Shown here: positions 25,108 to 34,018 of the stretch, in pieces | Numbering within the stretch: position 1 is the stretch's first letter | How the letters are laid out: each line of letters begins with the position of its first letter | DNA from: an uncultured Roseovarius sp. | GTDB lineage: Bacteria > Pseudomonadota > Alphaproteobacteria > Rhodobacterales > Rhodobacteraceae | Direction of reading: 5' to 3' | Assembly (NCBI RefSeq): GCF_947259555.1 | Contig: NZ_CAMYMD010000083.1 | Span: 1 to 54,997 of the forward strand | Length of the DNA: 54,997 nt | Notes under the pieces: model-generated | Database searches by the model: none | What the model saw: the letters and a program-made list of their open reading frames with translations, nothing else | What the model was told of the DNA's origin: nothing | Translations under genes and position numbers: made by a program

Positions 25108-26229
25108 CTATTCCCAGAGGCCAACCATGTGGGCTCGCACCGATCGGCCCGTGACAGACGCCGGAGCAAACACGGTAATCTCTGCAGTCGAGCCACCGGT
25201 TACTCGGATTGTGCCGAAGTGTGTTTGCGAGTTGGCCAGTGATGTCAATCCTCCGGACATCGTGTCGTTCCCGCCGGTGAATGACGCAGGCAGGTTCCAG
25301 ACAATCGGGGTCGCATTTCGATAGAGCGAGCCCGTCGCCGTGGTGACATCGACGCTGTCGAAATCTGGAGAGCCACAGACCTGCAACCCGTTTGGCAGTC
25401 GCTGATACCAGCCGTTTGGCGTTGAGCCAAATTCCCCGAAGTTCTCCGAGTTGTAGACCAACCTCCACGGGCGCCAGCTCATCGGATCAAAACTGCCGGA
25501 GCGCCAGTAAAGCTCTCCGCCCTGACTGACGATCTGGGTGATGCTTTCGCCAGTGGAAAACGTCCGCCGCAAGACCATGCAGGTGCCATTATAGGCGGTT
25601 GCCGCCGCGCCGAGCGGCCCGTTGGCGAGGTCGGTCAGACCAAGGGTCCAGATCCCGCCCTCTACCAGGTCATCGAAGTCGCTCCACCCGGCGTCATGCT
25701 GGCGCGGCGCGGCACCAAGGATGCCCCCTGCACCTGTCAGCATGACCCGGCCGACCGCCAGATCTCCGTTGCTCGACTGCACCCCGGCGCCGCCGAATGA
25801 CGGGGCCTCAAGCACCTTGGTCGCCGCGATCCTGTTGGCACCGGGCCGGTAAAATCCGGTGTCGATATCATCGGCAAAGGCCAGCCCCGGTTCGGACAGG
25901 GTACCGTCGTCAAACCGACCCGCCAGCGCGCCGTCCTGTGCCGCGCCGAGTACTGTCACTACCTCCTGCACCGCCTCGATCAGCCCGTCACGCACCGCAC
26001 CGAGGTTGGCGATTGCGTATTCGGCATCGCTGATCGTCGTGCCCACATAGGCGCTCGCGAGCGTGATCGAAGTGTTGCTGTTCACCGCCTGCACTTCGCC
26101 AATGATCTCACGGTCGTGCACCACCATCATACCGGGCGCGGCATTGGCCACCCATGCCGTGCCAGAGCCCGTCAGGTCGGCAGTGCCGTTGGTGACACTG
26201 ATCGTGCCCGTTCGATACCAAAGTCCCAT
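25108..26229 (-). CDS. Tail fiber / receptor-binding protein 2
   Basis: A 373-residue protein. Its first 80 or so residues (MGLWYRTGTISVTNGTADLTGSG onward) are nearly the same as those of the 1000-residue protein encoded just upstream, so this is the part that fastens to the virion. The rest differs: a short helical segment (EAVQEVVTVLGAAQDG), a DDIDTGFYRPGANRIAA motif as seen in phage fiber proteins, a WTLGLTDLANGP segment and a C-terminal beta-rich region likely to bind the host surface. It begins 77 nt after the preceding gene. Confidence 0.8.
   Translation of the reverse strand: MGLWYRTGTISVTNGTADLTGSGTAWVANAAPGMMVVHDREIIGEVQAVNSNTSITLASAYVGTTISDAEYAIANLGAVRDGLIEAVQEVVTVLGAAQDGALAGRFDDGTLSEPGLAFADDIDTGFYRPGANRIAATKVLEAPSFGGAGVQSSNGDLAVGRVMLTGAGGILGAAPRQHDAGWSDFDDLVEGGIWTLGLTDLANGPLGAAATAYNGTCMVLRRTFSTGESITQIVSQGGELYWRSGSFDPMSWRPWRLVYNSENFGEFGSTPNGWYQRLPNGLQVCGSPDFDSVDVTTATGSLYRNATPIVWNLPASFTGGNDTMSGGLTSLANSQTHFGTIRVTGGSTAEITVFAPASVTGRSVRAHMVGLWE
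25984..26229 (-). repeat. Attachment-module repeat, copy 2
   Basis: The first roughly 245 bp of this gene match the first 245 bp of the upstream tailspike gene (29064-29309), in the same orientation. A 47-base stretch (26156-26202) is identical to 29236-29282. Confidence 0.9.
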
Positions 26230-26306
26230 TGTATCCCTCTCATTTCAGGTCTGGCCTGTCGGCCCTTTTTCACGTTGCGCAGCCCATTGCGGGCTGGCGC
26301 GATAGA

Positions 26307-29300
26307 TCACCGCCAACGATATCGCAGATTACCCCACAGAATGTTTTCATCCAGGATCTCGTCATCCTTTACGGTAGCGACCCCACTTGAGGCCTGTCGG
26401 AATATCCAGGCTTCGCTCTCAGCTGCGTTTGTGCGCAGATATAAGTCATTGCCCGGTACGGAGAGCGCGCCATCACCATTGTCTACGGCAAGGGAGCCAG
26501 TGACGACTTGCGTAGGAAACATGTCCGCAGGAAAGCCTTTAAGCAGCACGTGCTCCGCTCCGGTTGTGGATGGCCACGTGGTTATCGTCAGCTTAAAGTC
26601 CACTTCAATGAACGGCCCCATCACCAAATAGTACGCGTAATCGATGGTAGTGGTGATGCCTGTTCCACCCGACGTGCTGCGTTCGATCAGCGGTGACCAG
26701 GGGGCGGCATGATGAGGGGAGTCAACCTCATCGCCATCAAAATTAGTACAATCCTGCAGCTTGACCTGCCGGATGGGGTCAGACGCAGAATACAGGTTCG
26801 AGACGTTCTGAATGATTGCGCCACTCGCTATGAGCTGTGCCCAAGGTCCCCCAGTGCCCCCCCTCTGCAGCTGGAATGTTGCGGTGGTAGCAGAGTTGTG
26901 GGGCACCCGCGTGCGCGGCAAAAGGCTCGCGACGCAGCCCGGGTTGAGGACAAACGCGTAATCCCCCGTCGTCGGGATTTCCGAGGACACAGCGGGTATG
27001 GTCCCCTCAAGCATGACGCTGGCGGTATTCTCCAATACACCCAGGTTCCGGCCTGTGACTGCGACGTTGGTGTAATCCGCATGATCCACGTCGGCATAGT
27101 CGAGCAGGGATCCCTTTTCAGAGCCGTGGAAACTCGCAACGAAGCGGTCTACGGTCGTACGAAGGTCCAGCGTGACCGTGCCTGATGCGACATCTGCCAA
27201 GAGCGGCGTCACCTGTAATTCCGTAACGCCCTTTTTAATGAACTCTGTCGCGGTGACCGGCTGCACCCCCACAAGTATCTTGTCCCCTTTGGAGACATTC
27301 TCAGAGAACCCGCTTGCCAGGGTGATTGTCGTGTCGCCCTTTGTCGCCGCCGACCCAAGGGTGCTAGTGTAGGTCGTTCCGGTGATCCGCACACAATAGT
27401 CGGTCTGAAAGTCCTCCCCATAATCAACAGCGCTACCAAGTATGGTCGTGTTGCGACGGTTTTCGACGCGCAGCTCAGCCGTGCCTGACATGAGATTGAA
27501 GGACACCTGACCGTTGCCAAATTCGATTTCCAAACTCGACTGATCCGCACCGGTTTCCCATACTGTCCCGAAGTCACAATTTCCGTGGATCCCGAAACCC
27601 CGGATGGCCGTGCTTCTGATACCGTAGCCCGCGATGCCACCGCTCGTATAAACCCCAAAATTTGTGCTGTCGGTGTTTAGCAGCTCAAATGTGCTCGAGG
27701 TGACGTTCCGTACAACATAACTGTTGCCATTCAGATCGAGCATACCCACCACATCATCAATCGAAATGCGCTCGTCGTTCGAGAACCCGTGACCAGGGGC
27801 GGTGACAACCGCCGGATTTGCATTCGTGACCCCGGTGATCGCCGGCCGCTTCTCGCTGATACCGATCCAAGCGCCGTCAAATTTTACATCGAGGGCCAGC
27901 TGATCAACCTTTTTAATACTGGTGCCGTCGTACTCGTCCCACTTCGACGTCCCCTGAGACGTGACAAGGATACATTCCTCACCCCATAGCGTTTCGCAGT
28001 TTCGCGCATGGATAAAGCCAAAACGAATACCTTTGCCCGGCAACCCAACCTGATCGGCCACGGTGAATTTGTCTGTGTTGTCCCCCGCGAGGATCAGCAC
28101 CGGCATGCGCACGCCGTCGCAGGTAAAGCCCCTTATATCGTGCATAGCCACCGCGGATAACCCAACCACCCGAACGCAGCCCGAAATCGTGCCGTTCCAG
28201 CGCAGCGTCACATTGCGCGCGTGGTACGTGCCGGTGGGCTCGAGCTGCGAATTGCCAGTGCCGTTATATCCTGACCAGTGAGACAGGTACTTATAAGAGG
28301 ATCGGACGTTAGACGTAGTGTACGACCCGAGCCGGATGAAGGCCCCGTCGATGTTGTGGATGGCGGAAACCTCGGGCGACGGATAGCTGTTCTGCCCTGG
28401 TACGTCGGCAGCGAGCGTGATTTTTACATCGATGTAAAAGCCGGTTTTTGTCGTTTGCGGGCTGTTTGAAAAGAACTCCCCGCCGATCCGAATGGCGTTG
28501 CCTTCGTCCCCTCGGTTGGCCTCCTTGCCCGCTGTGTTGTGCTGCATGATGATATTGACGCCCGTCAGCTTGTTCCGGTTCACAAGCTCAAAACCGCTTT
28601 CGCGCTCTCCGAAATCAAGCCAGACGGTGTTTGCAAAATTCGTTGTCCAGACGAGGGCAGCGCCGTCCGGGAAGGAAATCTCGCCGGTCAAATACAGGTC
28701 TGAACGGCAGTGCACGATGCCGAGCCCGACGGACACTGCATAGTCCAGGGCAGCGCGGATCCTGGCGCTGTCGTCTGAGCCCGTAAGGCGCTCCGGCCCC
28801 TCGCCGTTATCCTCCCAGGTCAGATTACCTGCAGTCCCGAAATGATCGTCGTAAATCGGGCCGAGCGGCACAAGGCCCGGCAGGTCGCCGATTGCCGTGG
28901 CACCTGTCAGCCCTTTGTACGTCAGACCGTCGATCATGTATGTCTCACCGGTAACCGGCGTGACGCCCGCCGCGATGTAATCGGCCCGCGAGTTATACTT
29001 TTGAATGGTGCGGTCTTGTGCGTCGTTGAGCGCATCGAGCGCCTTTTGCACGGCCGCAGTCAGCCCGGTGCGTACCCCGCCGAGATTGGCTATTGCATAT
29101 TCGCCGCCGCTGATTGTCATGCCTGCATAGGCGATGGCGAGCGTAATCGAGGTGTCGCTGTTGACCGCCTGCACCTCGCCAATGATCTCACGATTGTAGA
29201 CCACCATCATGCCGGGGCTGACATTGGCCACCCACGCCGTGCCAGAGCCCGTCAGGTCGGCAGTGCCGTTGGTGACACTGATTGTCCCCGCTCGATACCA

Positions 29301-29309
29301 GATCCCCAC
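26307..29309 (-). CDS. Tailspike-like receptor-binding protein 1
   Basis: A 1000-residue protein. Residues 1-80 are the shared virion-attachment module. A short helical link (AAVQKALDALNDAQDRTIQKY) leads to a long beta-rich body with pectate-lyase-like features (SARIRAALDYAVSVGLGIVHCRSDLYLTG, typical entry to a beta-helix tailspike). At about residues 489-560 is an inserted module of the kind often annotated as E1-FCCH-like in phage tail proteins (ITGVTNANPAVVTAPGHGF, VVGMLDLNGNSYVVRNV). It probably recognises or cleaves a surface polysaccharide; no catalytic residues can be named. Its GC content and codon use look lower than in neighbours in parts, a sign of exchange. Confidence 0.8.
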   Translation of the reverse strand: MGIWYRAGTISVTNGTADLTGSGTAWVANVSPGMMVVYNREIIGEVQAVNSDTSITLAIAYAGMTISGGEYAIANLGGVRTGLTAAVQKALDALNDAQDRTIQKYNSRADYIAAGVTPVTGETYMIDGLTYKGLTGATAIGDLPGLVPLGPIYDDHFGTAGNLTWEDNGEGPERLTGSDDSARIRAALDYAVSVGLGIVHCRSDLYLTGEISFPDGAALVWTTNFANTVWLDFGERESGFELVNRNKLTGVNIIMQHNTAGKEANRGDEGNAIRIGGEFFSNSPQTTKTGFYIDVKITLAADVPGQNSYPSPEVSAIHNIDGAFIRLGSYTTSNVRSSYKYLSHWSGYNGTGNSQLEPTGTYHARNVTLRWNGTISGCVRVVGLSAVAMHDIRGFTCDGVRMPVLILAGDNTDKFTVADQVGLPGKGIRFGFIHARNCETLWGEECILVTSQGTSKWDEYDGTSIKKVDQLALDVKFDGAWIGISEKRPAITGVTNANPAVVTAPGHGFSNDERISIDDVVGMLDLNGNSYVVRNVTSSTFELLNTDSTNFGVYTSGGIAGYGIRSTAIRGFGIHGNCDFGTVWETGADQSSLEIEFGNGQVSFNLMSGTAELRVENRRNTTILGSAVDYGEDFQTDYCVRITGTTYTSTLGSAATKGDTTITLASGFSENVSKGDKILVGVQPVTATEFIKKGVTELQVTPLLADVASGTVTLDLRTTVDRFVASFHGSEKGSLLDYADVDHADYTNVAVTGRNLGVLENTASVMLEGTIPAVSSEIPTTGDYAFVLNPGCVASLLPRTRVPHNSATTATFQLQRGGTGGPWAQLIASGAIIQNVSNLYSASDPIRQVKLQDCTNFDGDEVDSPHHAAPWSPLIERSTSGGTGITTTIDYAYYLVMGPFIEVDFKLTITTWPSTTGAEHVLLKGFPADMFPTQVVTGSLAVDNGDGALSVPGNDLYLRTNAAESEAWIFRQASSGVATVKDDEILDENILWGNLRYRWR
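29064..29309 (-). repeat. Attachment-module repeat, copy 1
   Basis: Partner of 25984-26229. The copies differ at scattered, mostly synonymous or conservative sites, so they are not a very recent duplication or are under selection to keep the fold. Confidence 0.9.
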
Positions 29310-29319
29310 GGCTGCCCTT

Positions 29320-29508
29320 TCAGTTACTGTCCGGCCTGTTCGGCCATACGATTTCGGAAGAGTGCGTCACGTCCTCGGTCACGTCGCGCAGCGCCTGCCG
29401 GTACGCGACCCATTCCGCCCGCGCGGTGGCGCCCATCTGGACATCGGGCAATTGTGTCCAGTCGCAGGACGCCAAAAGCTGATTTCGAATACGGCGTATC
29501 TCCTCCAT
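29320..29508 (-). CDS. Small tail-fiber assembly-type protein
   Basis: A 62-residue protein beginning MEEIRRIRNQLLASCDWTQLPD and containing AEWVAYRQALRDV. The pattern RxxLLaxxDWTQLPD followed by WxxYRQALR is typical of phage tail assembly chaperone / tail-fiber assembly C-terminal segments. The ATG at 29508 overlaps the tip-protein stop by one base (TGATG) with a GGAG close by. It is encoded just before the two receptor-binding proteins, in keeping with a chaperone for them. Confidence 0.75.
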   Translation of the reverse strand: MEEIRRIRNQLLASCDWTQLPDVQMGATARAEWVAYRQALRDVTEDVTHSSEIVWPNRPDSN

Positions 29509-32500
29509 CAGACTAACCCTGCGATTGATTTTTCCTCGGTCCACATCTCGGTACCCACGTTGACGGTGACGGCGACGATGCCCGAGCCGTTTGTCGCCAC
29601 CCGCGCCTGCAGCGTGTATGTGGTTGACGTGGCGCCGGAGGTCGTGCGCTGCTTGATCCCGAAAAATTCCTGGATGACCTCGCCCGGCCGAATTTCCCGC
29701 TTGAGAGATGGCACACCAAGCATCGGCACGCCGTCGCGCAGGATGCGGTACTCCAGGACGTTCGCCGCCGCCGCGTTACTGCCCTCGACCTGCATTCGCA
29801 GGAACAGGACCATGTTTTTATCCACTGACCGGCTTTGGTGATTGGCTATGTGTGTGAGCACCGTGCTGTAGGCCGTGCCGAGGGCACCGCTATCCGTGCT
29901 TCGGCGTGAGTTGCTGATCTCGCCGGTCGCGTTCAACCCGATAATCTGCTCGGTCACGGTCAAGCGGCCCACAACAATCGTGTCCGCAAAAAGGTCATCA
30001 AGCACTGCTGTGTTTATCTGCGCGACCCCGGTGATCTGCACATAATCCGCCGCGATCCGAAACGTGCTGGTCGGCCCAGCGTCTACGCCGTCCGCGACAC
30101 TCACCGCCTCCAGTACGTTCTGGCCATTCAGACGCCAGACATACCCAGATGATATTCCGTCAGCCGTCGCCTCGGCAAACGAGGTTGCCGTGGCCATCGC
30201 TTCGAGATCACCGTAACTCGCGCTGATCTCCTGATTGACCGCCGCGACCGCGCCCGACGCGGTGACACGGGTAGCTTCGACATTAGTGACCCGCGTAGCC
30301 ACAGCACCAATATCGCTAGTCAGCGTCGCGCCCAGCTGCTGCCGAGCCGATGCCTCGGCGCTGTCGCCGTCTGCTCGGGCTGTTTGCTCTGCCGCGATCG
30401 CCGCGTCGTTGTCACCAACTTGCGCGGAGAGCGCATCAAGAGATCCGGCCAGGGCGCTGTCGCCGTCTGCTCGGGCTGTTTGCTCTGCCGCGATCGCCGC
30501 GTCGTTGTCGCCAACTTGCGCGGAGAGCACATCAAGAGATCCGGCCAGGGCGTTGTCGGCACCGGCGCGGGCGGTGGCCTCTGACGTGATCGCGGCCGCG
30601 TTATCGTCCGCCGCGGCCTCGACCGAGACGATCCGGCTGGATAAGGCATCATCAGCAGTGGCGCGCGTTGTCGCTTCCGAGGTGATTGCAGCTGCGTTGT
30701 CGTCGATCCGCGATGCCTCGGTCGCGATCGCACTGGTAAACGCCGCGTCCGCATCGGCCCGGGCGATCTGCTCAGACACAATTTGAGCCTGCGCCGCATC
30801 CACTTGTGCGGCCAGCGTCAAACGCTCGCTCGCTTCGGCCTGCAGCCCCTCTGATACCGTGGCATTCAGCTCGCGCCGACCAGAGGCCGCCGCCTCGCGC
30901 ACCGCCCGGCCATCCAGCCAGGACCGCAGCATGCCCTCCGCAACCGCATCATCTGCGGTTTTTAGCTCATCACGCAATAACCGCTGGTCAGACACCGCAA
31001 ATGTGATGCCAGACCCGTCCAGGGTATCGAGCTGCACTTCCGCATCGGACAACCGGGCCTCGGCATCATTGAACTCGCTCTGGTTGACCGTGAATGAGAG
31101 ATCACCCTCAACGCTGTCCAGACGCCCCGTCACCTCGGTCATCGTGACAAGGCCCTCGTCAACCGTCAGCGTTTCCGACAACAGCGTAAGAGCACCCTCT
31201 GCAGCGTCCAGGTCGACTTCGACATCAGAGACCCGCAACTGCAAGTCTGTCAAAGAGGCCAGGTCGGCGTCATCGAGTTGCGCAGCGGCGATCGCGTCGT
31301 TCACTTCGGAACGACTGGCCTTCAAGGTGACCGTAGCCGCGAGGGCGTCAAAACTGGCCTCGACCAAAGACTGGCGATCTCGCGTTGCCTCGACGCCCGC
31401 GATGCGCACTGACCCAGTCTCGGGATCAATGTAAATGCCAGCGTCCGTCATGCGACGCGACAGGCCAAACTGGTCTATATCCAACTCGACCAGACGGTCC
31501 TCAATGTTGCGCACTGCCTCAGACACATCACGTATCTGCGGTAGCTCAAAAACCAGCCGCTCGAACAGCGTCTCGCGAGGTGGCACGTTTATATTGATTG
31601 GCGCGATGTTCTGCTCGATCTCGGACAGAAGGTCCGCGACAGACTGTGGCATTTGCGCGTCGCCCAACACCGCATCATGCCGATCGAACGCCGTGGTGAT
31701 CTCATCGCGCAGCGCATCCGACAGATCGGCCTGAGTGAGACGCACGTCGCCCGTTGTCACGAACACCCAGGCGGTCCACTGGCCGCGCCGGTTGTCGGCC
31801 AGTGGCTTGGCGCGCACGCGCAGGTTGGTCGCGGGCGAGACCGGGCGGATGATCATCGAGCCGCGTTCCACATCAAGCACCGTGCCGCTCCAGACCTCTT
31901 CCTCGCTGGCGCGCAGCTGGCATTCGATGGCGATGCCCTTGATGGTTTCGGCAATCTCGCTGGCATCCCAGAATACCGCGACGGCGGGCCGACGGATCGT
32001 GTCGTCTTCGTTGGAGACCACGGTGGCGGCGGTCGTGAAGCCGGGAAGGCCCGCATCGGTCGGTATTGGCACGGGCAGGATCGAGGTGCGGTCCGGGATC
32101 TCGAGATCGGGATTGATGACAAAATCATCCGGATCGCGCTCGCGCAGGGTGGCGACGGTCACGAACCTATGCGGATCGAGGGCGATTTCGGCGACCTCGA
32201 AGAGCTTGTCGGCGTAGTCGTTCCACGCGCTGGTCACGGAGACAGTGTTGAGCGGTCGGAGATTGGCATAGTCAGGGGGCAGCGGCCAGGCGTGCTGTCG
32301 CCAGCGGCGCTGATCTCTCAGCACGTCCTCCGCCAATTGTCCCGCTTGCGCAGGTGAGAAAACCGCCGGCAGTTCGAGCTCGAACGTGCGCTGCGTGCCG
32401 TCGTCCTCCTCCCAGTCCGCATTTCGGATCAGGTCGATCGGCTTGCCGTTCCACAAGGCACCGGGCGAGACAAAGGTGGCCGAGACCCTGTTGTAGATCT

Positions 32501-33620
32501 CCATGAGCTCAGGAAACGGGTCTTTTGTTGCGTCGTCCGTGACCAGAAGATCGTCATCGGTGATCTGCGCCACCGCGAAATCCGGCGCCCCGACCTGAAC
32601 GTAAAAGAACCCGCCGAACTCGGCGATCTGGCCGTTGCACGCGGCCATGAGCTCTTCGAGCACGTCAAACGGTTCATCCTCGGCAAAATGTATCTCGAAG
32701 CCGCACTGATATTGCCTGCGCCCGCTAACGTCGATGTCGCAGGTCTCCATCCCGGCCACCCACGACGCCAGAGGGACATCTTCGGCCTCCGCGTCGCCCC
32801 CCCAGGTCGAGCCGTCCGGCAGTGCGATGCCGCGTACAATGTTATACGATATGACGATGGGGTTGCGGGTCTGTTTCCAGGTCGCCGGGTCGGACCATCT
32901 CTGGGGGCCGTCACCGCCGACCGTGCTGTCTTCGCGCGGGTCGTAGAATGGAATACCGGAGATCTCGAACCGGAGCTCGGGGGCGCCGTTGGGAAAGACC
33001 TTGGCGCTCACAAGATTGGTTATGACCGCGTAGGCCACGCCGGTGTTCACATGCGCCTCGGTCCAGGGGGTTACGGGGTCCTCTGAATACTTGGCGACGA
33101 GCGTCGGGTCGGCGGCGGTTTGCGTGCCGTCATAGAACCTGATCCAGGCATGATCCTTGCCAAGATCGCGCTTGGCGATGATCGGCAGGCCATAGTCGGG
33201 ATGCTCTTCGTCGCCAAGCTCGGTATAGGCCCCGTCGATCATCAGGCGGCTCAGCGTCACGCCGGGCAGGCCGCTCACCTCTATGACCGTCTGGTAGTAG
33301 CGGTTATTCTTACCATGGCTGTTGTGATAGATCAGATGGCCCTTGGTGGCATAGACGCCGATGATCGCCGTTTCGCTCTCGATCGCCCCGCGCGTCGTAA
33401 CCGTGACCTGAAGCCCGGCGGACGTGTTGCGGCCCTTTCGCAAGCGGCGCTGCTGGATGAGGTTGAGGCCAATGGCCGCAAAACCCTTCAAGAGAGTTCC
33501 GAGCAGCGCAGACCCTTTAACGGCTGTAAAGATAGCCGTTACAATTCCCGTGAGCGGGTCGGCCGCCGCCGGGCCCGCGGATGCGACCACGAGAAATGCT
33601 ATCCAGGCCAGTAGCGTCAT
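29508..33620 (-). CDS. Tail tip / central fiber protein (lambda J-like)
   Basis: A 1370-residue protein at the tip of a non-contractile tail. The N-terminal hydrophobic run LLAWIAFLVVASAGPAAA looks like a signal peptide or membrane-active segment. Residues 30-520 hold the J-like tail-hub folds (ISYNIVRGIALPDGSTWGG, ELMAACNGQIAEFGGFFYVQVG). Then come fibronectin-like and long helical regions, a set of EATARADADNA-type heptad repeats (about 940-1090), and a C-terminal domain beginning near GQNVLEAVSVADGVDAGPTSTFRIAADYVQI, seen in phage J proteins. The start overlaps the peptidase gene (ATGA). Confidence 0.9.
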   Translation of the reverse strand: MTLLAWIAFLVVASAGPAAADPLTGIVTAIFTAVKGSALLGTLLKGFAAIGLNLIQQRRLRKGRNTSAGLQVTVTTRGAIESETAIIGVYATKGHLIYHNSHGKNNRYYQTVIEVSGLPGVTLSRLMIDGAYTELGDEEHPDYGLPIIAKRDLGKDHAWIRFYDGTQTAADPTLVAKYSEDPVTPWTEAHVNTGVAYAVITNLVSAKVFPNGAPELRFEISGIPFYDPREDSTVGGDGPQRWSDPATWKQTRNPIVISYNIVRGIALPDGSTWGGDAEAEDVPLASWVAGMETCDIDVSGRRQYQCGFEIHFAEDEPFDVLEELMAACNGQIAEFGGFFYVQVGAPDFAVAQITDDDLLVTDDATKDPFPELMEIYNRVSATFVSPGALWNGKPIDLIRNADWEEDDGTQRTFELELPAVFSPAQAGQLAEDVLRDQRRWRQHAWPLPPDYANLRPLNTVSVTSAWNDYADKLFEVAEIALDPHRFVTVATLRERDPDDFVINPDLEIPDRTSILPVPIPTDAGLPGFTTAATVVSNEDDTIRRPAVAVFWDASEIAETIKGIAIECQLRASEEEVWSGTVLDVERGSMIIRPVSPATNLRVRAKPLADNRRGQWTAWVFVTTGDVRLTQADLSDALRDEITTAFDRHDAVLGDAQMPQSVADLLSEIEQNIAPININVPPRETLFERLVFELPQIRDVSEAVRNIEDRLVELDIDQFGLSRRMTDAGIYIDPETGSVRIAGVEATRDRQSLVEASFDALAATVTLKASRSEVNDAIAAAQLDDADLASLTDLQLRVSDVEVDLDAAEGALTLLSETLTVDEGLVTMTEVTGRLDSVEGDLSFTVNQSEFNDAEARLSDAEVQLDTLDGSGITFAVSDQRLLRDELKTADDAVAEGMLRSWLDGRAVREAAASGRRELNATVSEGLQAEASERLTLAAQVDAAQAQIVSEQIARADADAAFTSAIATEASRIDDNAAAITSEATTRATADDALSSRIVSVEAAADDNAAAITSEATARAGADNALAGSLDVLSAQVGDNDAAIAAEQTARADGDSALAGSLDALSAQVGDNDAAIAAEQTARADGDSAEASARQQLGATLTSDIGAVATRVTNVEATRVTASGAVAAVNQEISASYGDLEAMATATSFAEATADGISSGYVWRLNGQNVLEAVSVADGVDAGPTSTFRIAADYVQITGVAQINTAVLDDLFADTIVVGRLTVTEQIIGLNATGEISNSRRSTDSGALGTAYSTVLTHIANHQSRSVDKNMVLFLRMQVEGSNAAAANVLEYRILRDGVPMLGVPSLKREIRPGEVIQEFFGIKQRTTSGATSTTYTLQARVATNGSGIVAVTVNVGTEMWTEEKSIAGLV
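30358..30549 (-). repeat. Two tandem 96-bp repeats in the tip-protein gene
   Basis: Copies 30358-30453 and 30454-30549 differ at only two bases. Each encodes a 32-residue coiled-coil unit with SAQVGDNDAAIAAEQTARAD. A third, more diverged unit follows at 30550. The near identity points to recent duplication or slippage. Confidence 0.9.
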
Positions 33621-34018
33621 GGACGGTAGACCCGTATTGCGCGATCAAGCGGCACGGCGGTAATTCCGTGCGGCATTTGCAGGGCATGGATATGCCCACC
33701 GCCGACGATCCCAAACGCTTCCCATCCGTTCTCGTTCACGGTGACGACGTCCCCGGTGCGGGCCTGCATCCAGCCCGCGCCCTCCAGCAGATAGGGGCGC
33801 AGGACGTCGGAGGGCACGGCAAAGCCATCCCGGGATAGCGCGGCGCGCCCCTCATCGAGCGTGGCGTAGCGCCCGCGCCATGAGGCTCCGGGGTCGTCAT
33901 GGCCACAGGCCACGATCCAGTCGGCCACAAACATGGCACAGTCACTGCCGCCGGGCCGGAAGCGTCGCCCGCGTCGCGCCTCGAGAAAGGCGCGAAGTAT
34001 CTGGGCCCGGTCCGTCAT
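33617..34018 (-). CDS. NlpC/P60-like tail peptidase (DUF6950-like)
   Basis: A 133-residue cysteine-peptidase-like protein. The catalytic Cys is probably in FRPGGSDCAMFVADW and the His in GGGHIHALQM, the normal order in NlpC/P60 folds. It lies between the hub and tip genes, the place of the gpK-like peptidase in siphovirus tails, where it may cut peptidoglycan during DNA entry. Unlike lambda gpK it has no JAB domain; this prophage has one in the MuF protein instead. Confidence 0.8.
   Translation of the reverse strand: MTDRAQILRAFLEARRGRRFRPGGSDCAMFVADWIVACGHDDPGASWRGRYATLDEGRAALSRDGFAVPSDVLRPYLLEGAGWMQARTGDVVTVNENGWEAFGIVGGGHIHALQMPHGITAVPLDRAIRVYRP

Noticed and set aside
26253..26296. GGCCTGTCGGCC and CAGCCC/GGGCTG hairpins between the two receptor-binding genes as a terminator
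   Set aside because: Stems are only 4-6 bp and there is no T tract in the direction of phage transcription.
30358..30549. Tandem repeats as a CRISPR array
   Set aside because: The repeats are in frame inside a coding gene, have no spacers and encode coiled-coil units. No CRISPR array was seen in the window.
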